From: Mesaphorura yosii
Taxonomy: Eukaryota > Arthropoda > Collembola > Poduromorpha > Tullbergiidae
Reading direction: 5' to 3'
DNA: 64,000 nucleotides
Assembly (NCBI GenBank): GCA_009869945.1
Contig: WIXG01000037.1
Coordinates: 248,001 to 312,000 of the forward strand
The notes under the pieces are model-generated. The model was not told where the DNA came from, made no database searches, and saw nothing but the letters and a program-made list of their open reading frames with translations. Both the position numbers and the translations under genes were made by a program. This document shows, piece by piece, positions 15,001 through 27,456 of the stretch. How positions within the stretch are numbered: the first letter of the stretch is position 1; each line of letters begins with the position of its first letter.

Positions 15001-15938
15001 CAACTTTGTTAATTAAAAGTTGCAATTGAAAACAAACAATAAACCTCGGCTCGATGTTGAAAACAGGAATATTTCGTCAAAATCGACCGTGAATTTTTAC
15101 GCGCGACAAAAGTGCGAAACAGCGAGAGAAATTTTGTTATGAGAAGCCGACGAACAATTTCAGTTTCATCCGACATCGTCGGTGCTTTTCATTAATTATA
15201 AATTAGTGACACTCTGCTGGAGCTTTCGAGTTCCGAGATCGCGAAGGTAGACGCAAGACACATCAACCGAAGCGAAGTACACGCATTTCATCGTCTTAAT
15301 TTCATCCTGCCATGATGGAAGGTCTCCACAGATTCAGGAATTCATAACGCTGGAAATGGAAGCCTGGCCAGACCAAAGTCGGCCGGCACTAGGAACTAGC
15401 CACATAAATCTTCATCACTGTGGCACAACGGCACAAGTTGCAGAATCATCAAGTAAGTTCATGATGGCGTCGGCAGAATGACGTAAGCTGAAAGGGGAAC
15501 AAACATACAAGATCCGAAATGTCACATTCTTTAACATGATTTAAGATACACGAAAACCGCGTACTTGCTGACAGGAGACAAGAAGTTTTCTGACGATGGG
15601 AAAACGTCATTTGATATTTCGTCTTACTGACAAAATATACGAGGTTGTCTCTTCAGGTGTGCCGTCCACATGGAGTGACTTAGTTTGGAAGCATATGAAT
15701 TCGCAAAGCTCATTCGTTACTCGCGTAAGCTACATCGAGGATTGTAAATGATCTTGGTTGATTCAGAATTGACATCACTCACTTATGTTAAGTGGTTGGG
15801 TCAAGTATTGTGATGTTGAGTCTAGAGTGCATCAGTGAAATGAGAGTTTGCTGGGTATGCAATCAACCGTGCGCGTAGTCTCGCACCAGGTGTAATGGTT
15901 TGGAATACGGGAGCGGGTACGACATCATTAAAACTTAC
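1..15938. other. Long stretch without supportable genes
   Basis: I find no exon series, RNA gene or mobile element that I can defend here. Open frames up to about 150 codons occur on both strands (for example 2976-3425 plus and 949-1317 plus), but they lack splice context, family motifs or a consistent coding strand. Short tandem motifs of the GCAAT, GCATC and GCCATT type recur (about 60-115, 7675-7711, 9831-9847, 13791-13806). Because a PDZ-protein gene on the minus strand is cut in mid-domain at 15939, part or all of this stretch is probably its downstream introns, with further exons beyond the window. Confidence 0.5.
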
Positions 15939-18900
15939 CTGGAGATACTTCGTCGATGCACGGCGGAAAGCCTTCGTCCATTCCGCCAATTACGGAGAAT
16001 CCGAACCGACGTTCGCTGTCTCCCAATTTAATTTCAAATTCGAGAACCATCACCTGCAACCAGAAAGCCGAGACATCATAATTAGCGTGTGAGTATATAT
16101 GCAAACAAGATCTCGGCATCCACGCCGAGATCGTGTGTGTACGATTTATAATGAACGTGGCTGTTTATGCTCGTGTTTGGACGCCCACGTGCCGGCCAAT
16201 TCTGCGAGCGTCACTAATTGGCGCGTTGGAGAATTTTCCTAACAAGCTACACGTGTAAAGAATCTCCTTTCCTTTTATGCTCATTTTGGAATTGCATGCC
16301 CAATGCCCCATGGAAAACTCATAACATAGGAAGTTCAAGCGAACGTCCAGTCCAGCGCACGCACAGAAGATTATAAAATGAAATTATAGGCTTTCAGATT
16401 TCGGATTGCTCTCATTGTGTTTCCATTCTCATCAACTTACATCGTTCTCATCCGGAATGTACACTTCAGCAGCGTGCGGATGATAAATTTCAGTCTCAGC
16501 AGTTGTGACCGAATCCGAAGTTGTGGAGGTTGAAGTGTAGCTGTTGGAGTATGAATGAGAATGCGAATGCTGAATCAAGTACGTCGACGGTGCAGTTAAC
16601 GGCTGCTGCTGCTGTTGAGTCAAGTTCGTCGTTGTTGGTGGCATTACACTAAGCTGGTTGTTGAACGCAAACGGCTTGGTATGGTCTTCATGGCTAAGTG
16701 AACGTGAGTGAATGTACTTGTTCCGATCTTTCTTGCTCAGTGAACCATTCGTCATGATGTTACACTGCTTGCCCGGTGTGCCAGTGTGATTGTCAAACAG
16801 CATTGGGATCGGGACTGGCTTGGCTCTCGATAGGCTGTTGCCAGTGATTCCGCCATTGGCTTTCAGGGCTTTGGGAAATGTTCCATGATGCTGGTGTTTC
16901 TGGTACTGAGGACGATTATTGCTATTGCCATTGCCGTTTATGCTGTCCGCCGAAAATTCTGACATTGGGGTTACTGGCACTGAAAGCGGAATTATTTCTT
17001 GGTTGCCGTTGATGTAGCAGTAACTGCTTCCGTGATTGCCACGGCCGTTCAGTCTCGGGAGCGTGGACGCGGTGACGAGTGAAGTGTTCACGCATCCTGG
17101 CGGAGTGTGTTTGTTTCCATTTGCATTCGTATTCATGGCCGCAGAACCTGCGCTACTGCCGCTGCCACTGCTGCTGCTGCTTAGAATGCTGTGCTCGTTG
17201 TAATGAAATCCATTCAGACTCCCATTTCCATTCACACTATTAGCCGAGCCGGGGCTTGTCTTATCAAATTGATCCCCATTTCCATTCTTATTATTCTCTT
17301 GCTGATTCCGCGCTGCAAATGTCTGGAATGAAGACAAAGATCGCTGCGTCCACAGATCGTCCTGGAAGAGAAGAAATGAAGCATAAATTATTACACTTAA
17401 TTAGAGCCTGTGAGACGAGTCACTTTATCTTCATGTAATGCAGCACAATGCACAGAATTACGAGGTCCCGAGACTTGACGTTCTGGCTGAGATTCATTTC
17501 AGCCAAGCCAGTGCACGTCCACTCAGGGACTCAGCGCCTCCGTCAAGCCAAGTCAAGCACGGTATGAAAACTCCAAAAGAAATTAGAAAAGGGCGTCTGT
17601 CCGTGTGCCGTGTCTCGCCTCGTACTTTGTACTCATCATAACTTGTCAGCTTTAATCCCATAATTCCAAATTTTTTTACAACGAGCAAAGGCAAAAACGA
17701 ATATTTTACAACTAATAAAATTCTGCTGCCTTGGTCTCGCATTCGTTTTCGAAAATACATGACACCGACTCCATTTTTCATGGCTGCTGCGCTGCAACCT
17801 CGAACTCAACTTTCTTACAACTTACGACTGCCTTGCGAGCATTGTTGCTGTTGCTAAAAAGCAATATAATTCTGAATTTTACGTTGTACATTTTGCAGGG
17901 TCGCCACCGAGCCGTATCATGTAAAATAACTCGGTTTTACGTGCACATCGCGGCTCGGCGGTCTTTGTTTATTCTATTTTAACCTTGGCATTCCTTCTTC
18001 ACTTGAACATTTAATAGCTTTTTGTATTCATCCTCTTAAAACCTAAACATCGATTGTTCCGCCCTCCATTCTCTCGTTCGTGTCTTGTATTTGATTTAAA
18101 CCCTATAATTCAAGCGTCTTGGACTTTTAACAAGAAACCGTATCCATTTATCACTTCGTAGAAGTTTCTGAGTGCGGCTGAAGACGCGAGGAAGAACAAG
18201 CCTGCGTGGCTTTTGGATGCGCTCTCCTTGCAAATAATTAACATGAATCTTAGCAGCTAGCTGCCTAAATCATGTTATCGTTAAAAATTTTCACTGTTTG
18301 ACATTCGTACTACTTAAATCAAGCTTCAATTTATCGCCGGACTAATCCTGAGGTATTTGTTTTGGTTAATTAACATGATTTGCCAAGTACGCCATAATAT
18401 TATGCTAATGCTAAATAGTAAATACTGCTGCTAATGCTGAGAATGCATTCAGTCATTTAAACAGAGAACAAGAAATGTAAACCGACAAATGCTTCAATCG
18501 GATTCCCCTCTGCTACTGCAATTGTCAATTTAACAAAGATTAATGATAGTAAGCAGATGTACAATCCTTGCGCCTTTGTGGAGCAGCGCAGTTCAATTGT
18601 CGCTACAATTTAATCATTGTTGACAAAAGGGCTTGGCATTTTCTTCATCTCGTTGCATTGGTTCTTCGAAGGGGAGTAGCACATCTCGTCATCATTAATC
18701 TAAGGCCTTTCAATTGAATTCCCATTTAATTTCTAAAACTTTTACTGTCAGACGGACAGTTTCACTGAAAATGCATGCATTTTCGACGTTGTAAATATTT
18801 TGGTGCTTTAAATTGTGCGACGAACAATAAATTGTTAATTGCGACAAAGTTAATCCCCAGATTACAATCACTCGGCAAATATTTACATTCTTGTCAAGGA

Positions 18901-20956
18901 AAAGCAACAATTTGGGACGTCTGCATAGAAAAGGGAAATTGAGGCAAGAAAAGGAGCTTGACATCAATTTGCAGTTGCAGAATTTCTTTCGCGACATTTC
19001 AATCATATCATTCAAAGCACAAAAGGATGAAAGGCACGAAAACCAACAAAGTCACACTGCGGTGAGTTCAACCAGCGCATCTTTTGATATTTGATTGTCG
19101 AGTCCATGCTAAAAGATCAAGAGTTGGCTTTTGTTGTTCATTGTTCATCACTGAATTGAGCCTGCATTTCTTCAGTTGCCGAGTTGCCATTTATCGTTTA
19201 CCGTTTAACTCTTTTGAATATTAATTTCTCAGCAGGGCACGATCAAAAGCTACGCCTTTGTTTCGTTGAAGAGCCCAAACATTTCTTTCAGTCCAATTCT
19301 CAACAATGTCTTTAGCTTTAGCTGACGTGTGAGTGTGACACACTTTCAGTTGAAAACACCACGACCTCGCCGAAAAAGTATTTTAACGTATTTTTATCTC
19401 AGTATCACGTTGTCCCAGCGCAGTGCAAAGAACCGTAACAGGACATATGCTAATGCTAATCGGGTCTCGCACAAATACTAAGTGCGCTTTAACTAATGAA
19501 AAATGTAGCAAATCAAATCCGCTCAAACGCCAACGCCAAACTGGTGTGTTGATTGCTAATGTATTCGTTAATGCGAAAATGATTCTAACGTACGTCGCGC
19601 ATGCGGCAAATGCAGACTTCAACTTTTCGACAGAATAAGGACAAGGCAAGAATGCACCGCGTGGATTGTGGATTGTGAATTGGTCCTGAATGCAATCGTG
19701 ATTCGTGATGCAGCATGTGAAAATAATTTCCTAATTTTGCGTAAAAATTCCTGCACAAACAGTAATCAATCCTCAACTCATTTATTTATAGCTGACAACG
19801 CGGCACCTGAAATGTGAAGATGATAACCATGATACTTTGATTTGGTTGAAAGTAGCACTTGTGCCTGTGCTCCGTTTCGTAATTTGCTTACTCATCGCCA
19901 TTGCCATTGCCATCGCACATTTGTTCGCTGTTCGAGTAAATGCAGGCCCATTTGCAATTTATTACTGGTGCTAATGAAGTAAGTCAAGTTCTTTCAACTC
20001 GGCACTTCGCGCTCTTCAAGTTGTTTGGCCTCCATTCATTGCCATTACCAATGCCAATGCCATAATTACGTATCAAAACCGCGCACTCCGCAGGCGCAGG
20101 CAGGCATTAAACGCTAAACACTGAGTACGATGTAATGCGATGGGTTCGGCCAGAATCCCCGTCGGGCAGTGCAAAAACAGCCCATTCTGTGTCTGTCTGA
20201 AATCAAAATCAAATTGCACCCACTCGAAGACCTGATTAATTTAATTGTTTATGGTCGCCGGGAGCCATAAAGCAGTATGCGAAGCAGGCGAGTTGTTTCC
20301 ACCGCAGTCGCAATTCATTGATACATATCCTGCAGCTCCAATTGCCAATTAATAGCCCTGGTTTTTGTTATTATCGCATTAATTCATAAATTCATTCAAT
20401 TCAACGCTATATTCTCGTTATTTCAAGTTCACGATTAATGATGCCGCTTCGGAATAATCGTCCTACAAGTAGTTAACAAAACACCGTCACATCGTTTTTT
20501 AAGAAAGCTTGCCCTTCACAAGATGGCAAGCAAAAGAATAGCAAATCAGTGAACTTGAACGTACTGTGCGCACAGTACAATAAACTATAATTGCAACTCC
20601 CATGCTTGCCAACAAAACTCTAACTGTAACAAACTTCGACAAGACTACGATAAGCCGTAGAATTTCACCAAGTTCAAATGGCGAAAGTCAGCGCAGACGC
20701 TAAACGTAGGCTAAATCGTCCGAGTATGTTGACATTTAGTGAGTTGAATTTCTTCAACTTTAATCAGTCAGATTTAGAATACCAGCACGAGTGTTCCACG
20801 CTGGAATTGTAATCCCAAAGCGATTAAACATTAAAGTTACGCTTGCCGTTTACGTTAGTCATTACAAAATCATGTCGAAACCCGAAACTTGTCGAGATCA
20901 GTCAGAAACTTGAAATAGAAACTGAAACTCACCGAAGTATTCTCTCGGGTCTTCAT
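15939..20956 (-). CDS. PDZ-domain protein, 5' part of gene (partial)
   Basis: Three phase-compatible exons were joined: 20956-20933 (start codon in a CACCATGA context, encoding MKTRENTS, then GTGAGT donor), 17361-16441 (307 codons, acceptor CTCTTCCAG, donor GTAAGT) and 16053-15939 (acceptor TGGTTGCAG, donor GTAAGT, ending phase 1). The product begins with about 315 residues of low-complexity Asn/Gly/Ser/His-rich sequence, including a poly-Gln run and SHSHSYSNSYTSTSTTS-like repeats, and then enters a PDZ fold: the motif RFGFSVIGG (the carboxylate-binding loop region) followed by FPPCIDEVSPG, a typical first half of a PDZ domain. The remainder of the domain must lie in exons at lower coordinates, which I could not find; the gene is therefore truncated by the window. 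PDZ domains bind C-terminal peptides of membrane or scaffold partners, so a cytoplasmic scaffold is inferred. The exact family is not recognised. Confidence 0.72.
17362..20932 (-). other. First intron of the PDZ-protein gene
   Basis: This 3.6 kb stretch lies between the eight-codon first coding exon and the large second exon. I see no additional phase-compatible exon, RNA gene or repeat unit in it. It contains the imperfect GCCATT run at 19893-19916. A long first intron in a gene of this sort may carry enhancers, but the sequence does not show one directly. Confidence 0.45.
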
Positions 20957-23900
20957 GGTGCTGAATGCTGGAGTTGACGCTGTTGCCTACTGTGCTGCTG
21001 AAGCTTCTAGTTCAAGTGTTCTTGCTTATCTTTATTAAAGATGATAGATTGGCTCCCCATTAGAGAAGTGCTACGTAACTCCACACTCCAGACACTATCG
21101 CTATCTCGAGTCACGGTCTTGACGGCACGGCGGCGCGGTGCGGGCGTCGCGACGTGTGGATATGAGAAGTCGTTTACCGAGCGCGTGGATGACACTAATG
21201 ACAATTTCTCTCCATTACCCTGCAAAGCAAATGCAAATGCAAGACAAAATAGAGTCAGAGGCTATAATGGCACGGCACAGCTACAATGGCAGAACAATTT
21301 CATGCTTATGACAGAATTACGACACGACACGACTGCGACTTCGATCAGACAAAAATGAAAATCGTGCAATTTCTGAGACAGTGGCAGTAATTTCCAGGCT
21401 GTAGCTTTGAGTAATAGCTTTTCATATCTAACGCGATGCGAAACTGCTATGCGACTCGGCGGCGACTGGCGATATGACACGATGCGAAGTAAATCGAAGT
21501 TCGATTCTGAGACAGGACTCTGGTGATAAATTTATGGTAAGGAAATAGCACGTGCATAATTTACACTTCTGCATTTGCACGTAACCCTCGGAATTCCTTT
21601 CTTTCTTCGTCCAGTTTTCCTTACGCAGCCTTTTATTAACATAACACAGGAAAATAACCGGGCTCACTCTCGGTTCATCGAAGGCATTCCAACTTTCAAG
21701 GGACAAAGCAGAAAGTTGAAAGGAAATGGAATCTCGGTAAATTCACTTCAATGCACTCACAACTGACTCGAATGACTTCAGGGCCGGAAAGAAACAACGA
21801 ATTAAGACACGGCACAGCGGACAAAAAAGTGAAAAAAGTACCCTTGTGTGGGAAAAAGGAAAGAACGAGGATAAGATGAAGGTTTAGGTCATTAACAATC
21901 GAAGGAGGAAACTAAAGACATCAAGGCCAGGCCGGAGCGGAGCATAGGAGAGCGTGGAATAAGGGATCAGTATTGAATACCTGTGCTACGTCGTGATAAT
22001 GCCCGTCCACCGTCCGCGTAATGGATAGGCTGGGATGAAAATCCAGCAACATAAATTAAAAGTGATGCTAGCTCGAGTCTACGAATAAAATAAGTGTACA
22101 ATATTCATGCTATGCTATGCCGCACTGCTCAGACATCGAGACTGCTTCGTCATGCTCAATTTACAAATCTGGGCGACAATGCCTCTCAGTTTGGGAAAAT
22201 CACGGATGCCGTTGTTGATGTCTCGTTGTGCAGCTTTTTGAACTGGACCGACTTTCGTTGGAGCTTCAGATCGAAAGATCTTACTTTCTCAGTTTAGAGA
22301 TAAGTTTTCTCAGTTCTTATGTCTTAGATAAAGTTGAAACACCGATTAAAAGTAGAAGAATAAGCGCAAATATGACGTACGGTCAGTAGGTCAGACGAAT
22401 TTTGTTTCAATTTTATGTGGCTCTTGCCATGACCGAAAACTGCAATAAAGGTTAATTATAAATGAAACGGAATACACGTTCGGGACAATGTTCCATTAAA
22501 CAAACAGCACTTAGCAGTACTGGAATCAAGAATCAATTATACCGTGGGTTAGGGTCTATAGTTCGCAATCGCGTTCCTGAGTTCCCGTTACTTTGATCTT
22601 GTGGGCCAATTCTTGGAAGGCAGAGGCAACACACCAAAATAGAATCAAATAGAAAGTGGTTTCAAGTTTCTGGCATGCATTGGTTTGAAATAAAGCAACG
22701 CGTCTTCCGGTTCGTTAATTTTTCACTCTCATTCGCATTATGTGAAGACAATGAAGGTAACCCAGGCATTATTTATAAGAAGAAAGAGCAGCTAGCCGTC
22801 TAGTCAAGCACAGCAGCTTGGGCTTGAAAGCAAATCCTTTTGTTCTTTGTTTTTGAAATTTATATGAGCCAGTGCCAGTGCCAGTTACTGAAAGCAAAAG
22901 CACATTAGTCCGCATTGGCATTGGCAAGAGGTTCTGTTAATAAATTACCGATTCGGATTAATGGTTAATTATTGCGTTAATTGCTAATGAACAACGAGTT
23001 AAGACCGCAATACTAAAGTTACACGACACAACGAAGGTACCAAGCTCTAAGGTCAAGGCTATTTTTGTGAACCGCAGCCGTAGCCAGCCATCGAATCCAA
23101 ATCCACGTCCGAGAACAATAATAGAATAAACTATGCATTGATCCGAACCCGAACTTGACTTTTTTTTAGACTCCAGACTCTGACACACGAACTGATTTGT
23201 AGCGAGAAATAACAACGCAAAGTGGATAATACATCGGCTGAGAATTCAAGGCATTCATAATTGATAAAGTGGAATGGATATAATGCTGGCTCCAATAACA
23301 AAGCACTTACTGGGCAAGAACAAATAGCAAATCCTTCCACCGTATCACTTCAGTCAGCATAAAATATCGAGCACAAGCTTTGCGGGTTTGTTTTTGTTTT
23401 TACGAGCGGTGGAGCCGGCTTTCTGCTTTTGCGGACGTTAATCGTCCAATACACCACACAATTGTACACGATCACGCCGCGACTGTCATACAAAAGTCTC
23501 AAATTAATTGCAACTTAATTGCCACAATCGGCACTTCACCCTTCTCTTTGCGGGACTTAAATTATTGCCAGATTTCGTAGAGTTATCTGATTGAGCTCGT
23601 CTTCTTTCGCCAAGTTGTCTTAAAACAATTTCATTACAAGCCGTTCGAAAACCCAAAAACCAGTTATTGTTTGTGGTGGTTGCGTTGCATCGAGATGTTG
23701 TAATTACAATCTGGGAACACACACCACACCTGCACTGCACAGTTCGAAACAAGTATTATTCAAATTACCACCGATAAGACGTGCAAAATTCTTATCTCAC
23801 ACTTAAACGAAGTATTTAAGCCTTGTTTTTGGCTGGATCCGTTCAATTTTAGTCTCACAGGACGTAAATCTGTTAAGAGTCAAAACACACTGCACAAAAT

Positions 23901-26900
23901 ACGACACGATACGAAGATAATCTGGCAGATTCTTTCCTGCCAGAGTCTTTGGCCTCTGATTTTACTGACTTTACTGAGTCTTTGTGTAATTATCATTAAT
24001 GTCAGCTAACGCTAATTAGTTCACTGCAGGTTGACACACCGTCAAAGTCTCCTTCAACTGGAACCTTTGATGGATGTATTTCCGATAGTATGAGTGTCAG
24101 CAAACCACTTGGCCGGTCACAATTCACGAATTCGCAATGCAAAACGTGGAGAATGAATGGAATTCGCACACTACAACGATACGATAAGATTCCCTCTAAA
24201 ACTGCATTCATCAAATCCAACCCTCTTTAACCACGACCACGACTGACTTATTTGCACCTGTTTCAAAAGCCAACTAAAACAAGTATTCGAGGAGCGAGTG
24301 AGCCTGAGATTAGTACCAGTATTATGATGCTGCACGATACCACGACACGGCACGATACGCAACAATGCAACAACAACGAGCTGGCCGGCCGTAAAGCTTG
24401 TAACTTGTAACCAGCATGAGAATCCTTTCAATGGTCTTGCAAGCAATGCGTGCATGATTACCTGAATCCTGACTCTGGCTTAGCCAAGTCTTTTATGATT
24501 ACCTTGCGTTATTGCTATTGCATTGCGTTCCAGTCGAAAGAAATTGTGTAAGTAAAGTCGTCGTGGCGTGGTATTGAAAAGAAACATTTTTCGTCGGGCG
24601 AGCAGCGTAGCTGAGCTACGCCTTGGGCTAGCCATTTTCCATTTTCGTTAATCATTCTCATTCCCAGTGCAGTGCAGTGCAGGAGGCATTCAGGCTCAGC
24701 CTGGCATTGTTGCTGTTGCTGGCTTCGAGATATTCTGAGCCTGAGTCCATGCAATGCGCATGCCTTTTCATTAGTTACTATTTACAGGCAACTTGGCAAA
24801 CTGAATGATCATTATCCTCAACATCTTCCGAATGGCAAAACACAGAAGGACGCAAGGCAGGGACTGGGATTATGTCAAAACACTTCGTAGATTATGCCTT
24901 ACACACCTTCGGACGAGCATTTAGCACTTGCATTCGTATGTGGACTTGTTTATGTGTATTTCGTCTCGTCTCCTCACAAACGCAGACACAAACAGCTCGT
25001 AAACTGCATAGCCCATTCCGAAATTACATCTTTAGCTTCATCATTGTTATAATTGAGTTCAAATAATTCATGTGTTGACTATCTAGGCTTCAGCATTCGC
25101 AACAGAATTCGTTTTGGTTTACGCTGCTAAATTCCTGACTTGAATATCCTCACGCAGGTGAGAAGTGAGAACAAATACACAAACACGAATTTGTGTCCGT
25201 CATATCGTATGGACTCACGGCGCGGCTCGTTTTCCCTGTGGCGATTCTCATGCGAGTGAGATCGAGACAAGATTCGAATTCGAATCGGGGATCATTAAAA
25301 TAATGCACGAACGCAGTCAGTCAGTCAGTCATAATGCGCAGTGCAGTGCGATGTGGTGGAATGAGAAACGTGAAAACACGAAAATGAAAATCGTTTATTT
25401 TGGAATTATGATTATGGCATTTATGTTTTGATGATCATGATGAGTCGGAGACTTACGAAAGTGATGAAATGATGAATGTGCTAAAATGAGAATGAGATGA
25501 GTATAAATTCCAGCGAGCCATAAACAAGAACATTAACGCACTGCGTTTGTGTTTGTTTGGTTTCAGTTCACACATCGAACTTAATGATTTAATTGTGCTT
25601 TAATGCATTCTGCAGCCAGCCCTTTGTCTTGTCTTTCTTCAGTTTTACATACCGTGTCGTGTTCACGGTCTAAGGCAAGCCAGCACGACCAAGCGAAGCC
25701 GAGCTGAACAGTTCGCGAAGCTTTGATTATGGTTTCTGGGTGGCCAGGCCTGTCCATAGTTTTGTGCCCGTCGCCTGTTGTGCCGTGCTTTAAATCACGT
25801 CTCTCTTAATATGCACGAATATAATTAAGAGTTAAGGAGTTGGTACTTCTTTTTATTTATGCCTGGCTGCAAGATGCAAGGCTTGTAATCACGAATTCAA
25901 CAATTCTCGATTGAGACTTCCATTTTGCTATGTTCGACGTTCACACGCATGCATGTATTGAAACTCAAACAAAGACTCTCCAGGCCTCCAGATTTCAAGA
26001 TTCTCCTGGGAACATTTTGTTTCGTAATCCGAACATCGTGCGCAATGGTGTCAGGTGCAGGTTACGAAAGTACAATTTTACGATGTCTGCATTCTGTGTG
26101 CCGTGCCTTCTCGAGGATATCCGTTTTCACTTGCTTTATCTTTTCGTAATTCGTAATGCACTCTTTACTCTTTGCTGCGGTTGTGGTCGCGGCTTGATGG
26201 AAAATGCTGATAAGACATCCTTCATGCTTTCTTATGCCGGCAATTTAACAATGATACGCTTGGTTGCGCCCGCGTTGGCCTAAAATGTGGGTTAATGAAT
26301 TAAGTTAATTGCCCAATTTTAAGGAGGTTGCGTTTGTTGCTGAGTTTTTTCTTAGCGAGTGATTGATTTCTTCCCCGTGCTCTTACGCGTGCGCTGGATG
26401 CAAGTTTATGACGACAGGACAGGAGTCACAATAATTAGAATTGGTATTTTACAATAGGTGCTCGACGCATCGGAAGTGAAAAGTCTTCAAATATGAAGTA
26501 GGCAAGCGCCTTCACCTTCACTCGAGAATCTGATTGATTAATGCTTGGCGTATTTAAACTAAGACACGCTCCTTCCTCATCTGCATTCAGTTCAATTTTC
26601 ACGCGTTTATTGAAACCCTGAAACAATATAACAAAATTTAATAAATTTAACACTAGATACCGTACAAAATGTATTAAAATTAATAGAAGTACAGAAACTT
26701 GTTTTTCTTGATGCGGGCCATTTTCTCTCGATTGTTTCTCTGCATCATTACATCAATCTAACGCTGAAGCAGAGTGAAATACCAGTTTCGCGAACGCGTT
26801 CGAGGAGGCATTCGATTCAGCATTCGTCTTCAGTCATAAATTAATAAAATATACGCGATTCTTATTAAATTACAATCACATTTTGCTATATTACCTTATT

Positions 26901-27456
26901 TGTTGGAATACGAAATGATAAAGTTGCAACACCTGCCAACAACCTGTTCATGAGTTGTTTCTGCCTGCCTACAACGGGCAAGGGAAGGGCAGAATTTAGG
27001 CTAATTTAACTTACAACCTAAGCGACTACTTCACTTTCGTTTTCTGCTTCTCACTAACTACTTTACTACTACACAACCACGTTTAAAGCGTAATGCAGTA
27101 CAATAATTGCTTCTATTTCACCTTACAAATTTAGGAGATTCGGCCGGCATCAGCAACAAGTGTGAATGAACTCGCGTGTCTTCGACGTTTTGGGGCCAAT
27201 CTCAGTTTCTTAATTTTGACTAAAGTTCCTATGCAAAACGTGCTTTTGAGGAACATGAGTAAAATTACGCCGTCAAAACGATGCGGCTGGAACAATTTAC
27301 ACACGGAAGAAGTTAGCAATTAATTAAAATTACGATTTAATTAAGGGTAACTCAGTCAATTGTCTGTTTGCATTCAGCATGCACATGCACGTTTTGTCAA
27401 AGCCGGAATACGAAGTTTCAAACCGGAATCAGTCTAACGCCAAGTCACGTTTCAGT
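20957..27456. other. Intergenic stretch, no firm gene
   Basis: The part just above 20957 on the minus strand should be the 5' untranslated region and promoter of the PDZ-protein gene. The rest contains only short open frames on both strands. A weak exon-like segment at 26435-26617 (minus) is listed separately. Short tandem runs are present at 24667-24682 (GCAGT type) and 25315-25330 (CAGT type). I see no transposon ends, tRNA or long repeat. Confidence 0.4.
26435..26617 (-). other. Possible terminal exon, unassigned
   Basis: The minus strand has a good acceptor (pyrimidine-rich tract ending GTTTCAG) followed by 60 open codons and a stop, encoding GFNKRVKIELNADEEGA and ending with a KYQF-type tail. 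A second acceptor-like segment lies at 27131-27282 (minus), reading PHRFDGVILLMFLK onward to a stop eight bases before a GTAAGG donor. The two do not join in frame as simple neighbours, and neither shows a family motif. They could be exons of an unmodelled gene downstream of the Pro/Gln-rich protein, or chance. Low confidence. Confidence 0.18.

Noticed and set aside
14709-15029. 106-codon ATG frame on the plus strand
   Set aside because: Low-complexity polar translation with no motif and no conserved context; likely inside an intron or flank of the PDZ gene.
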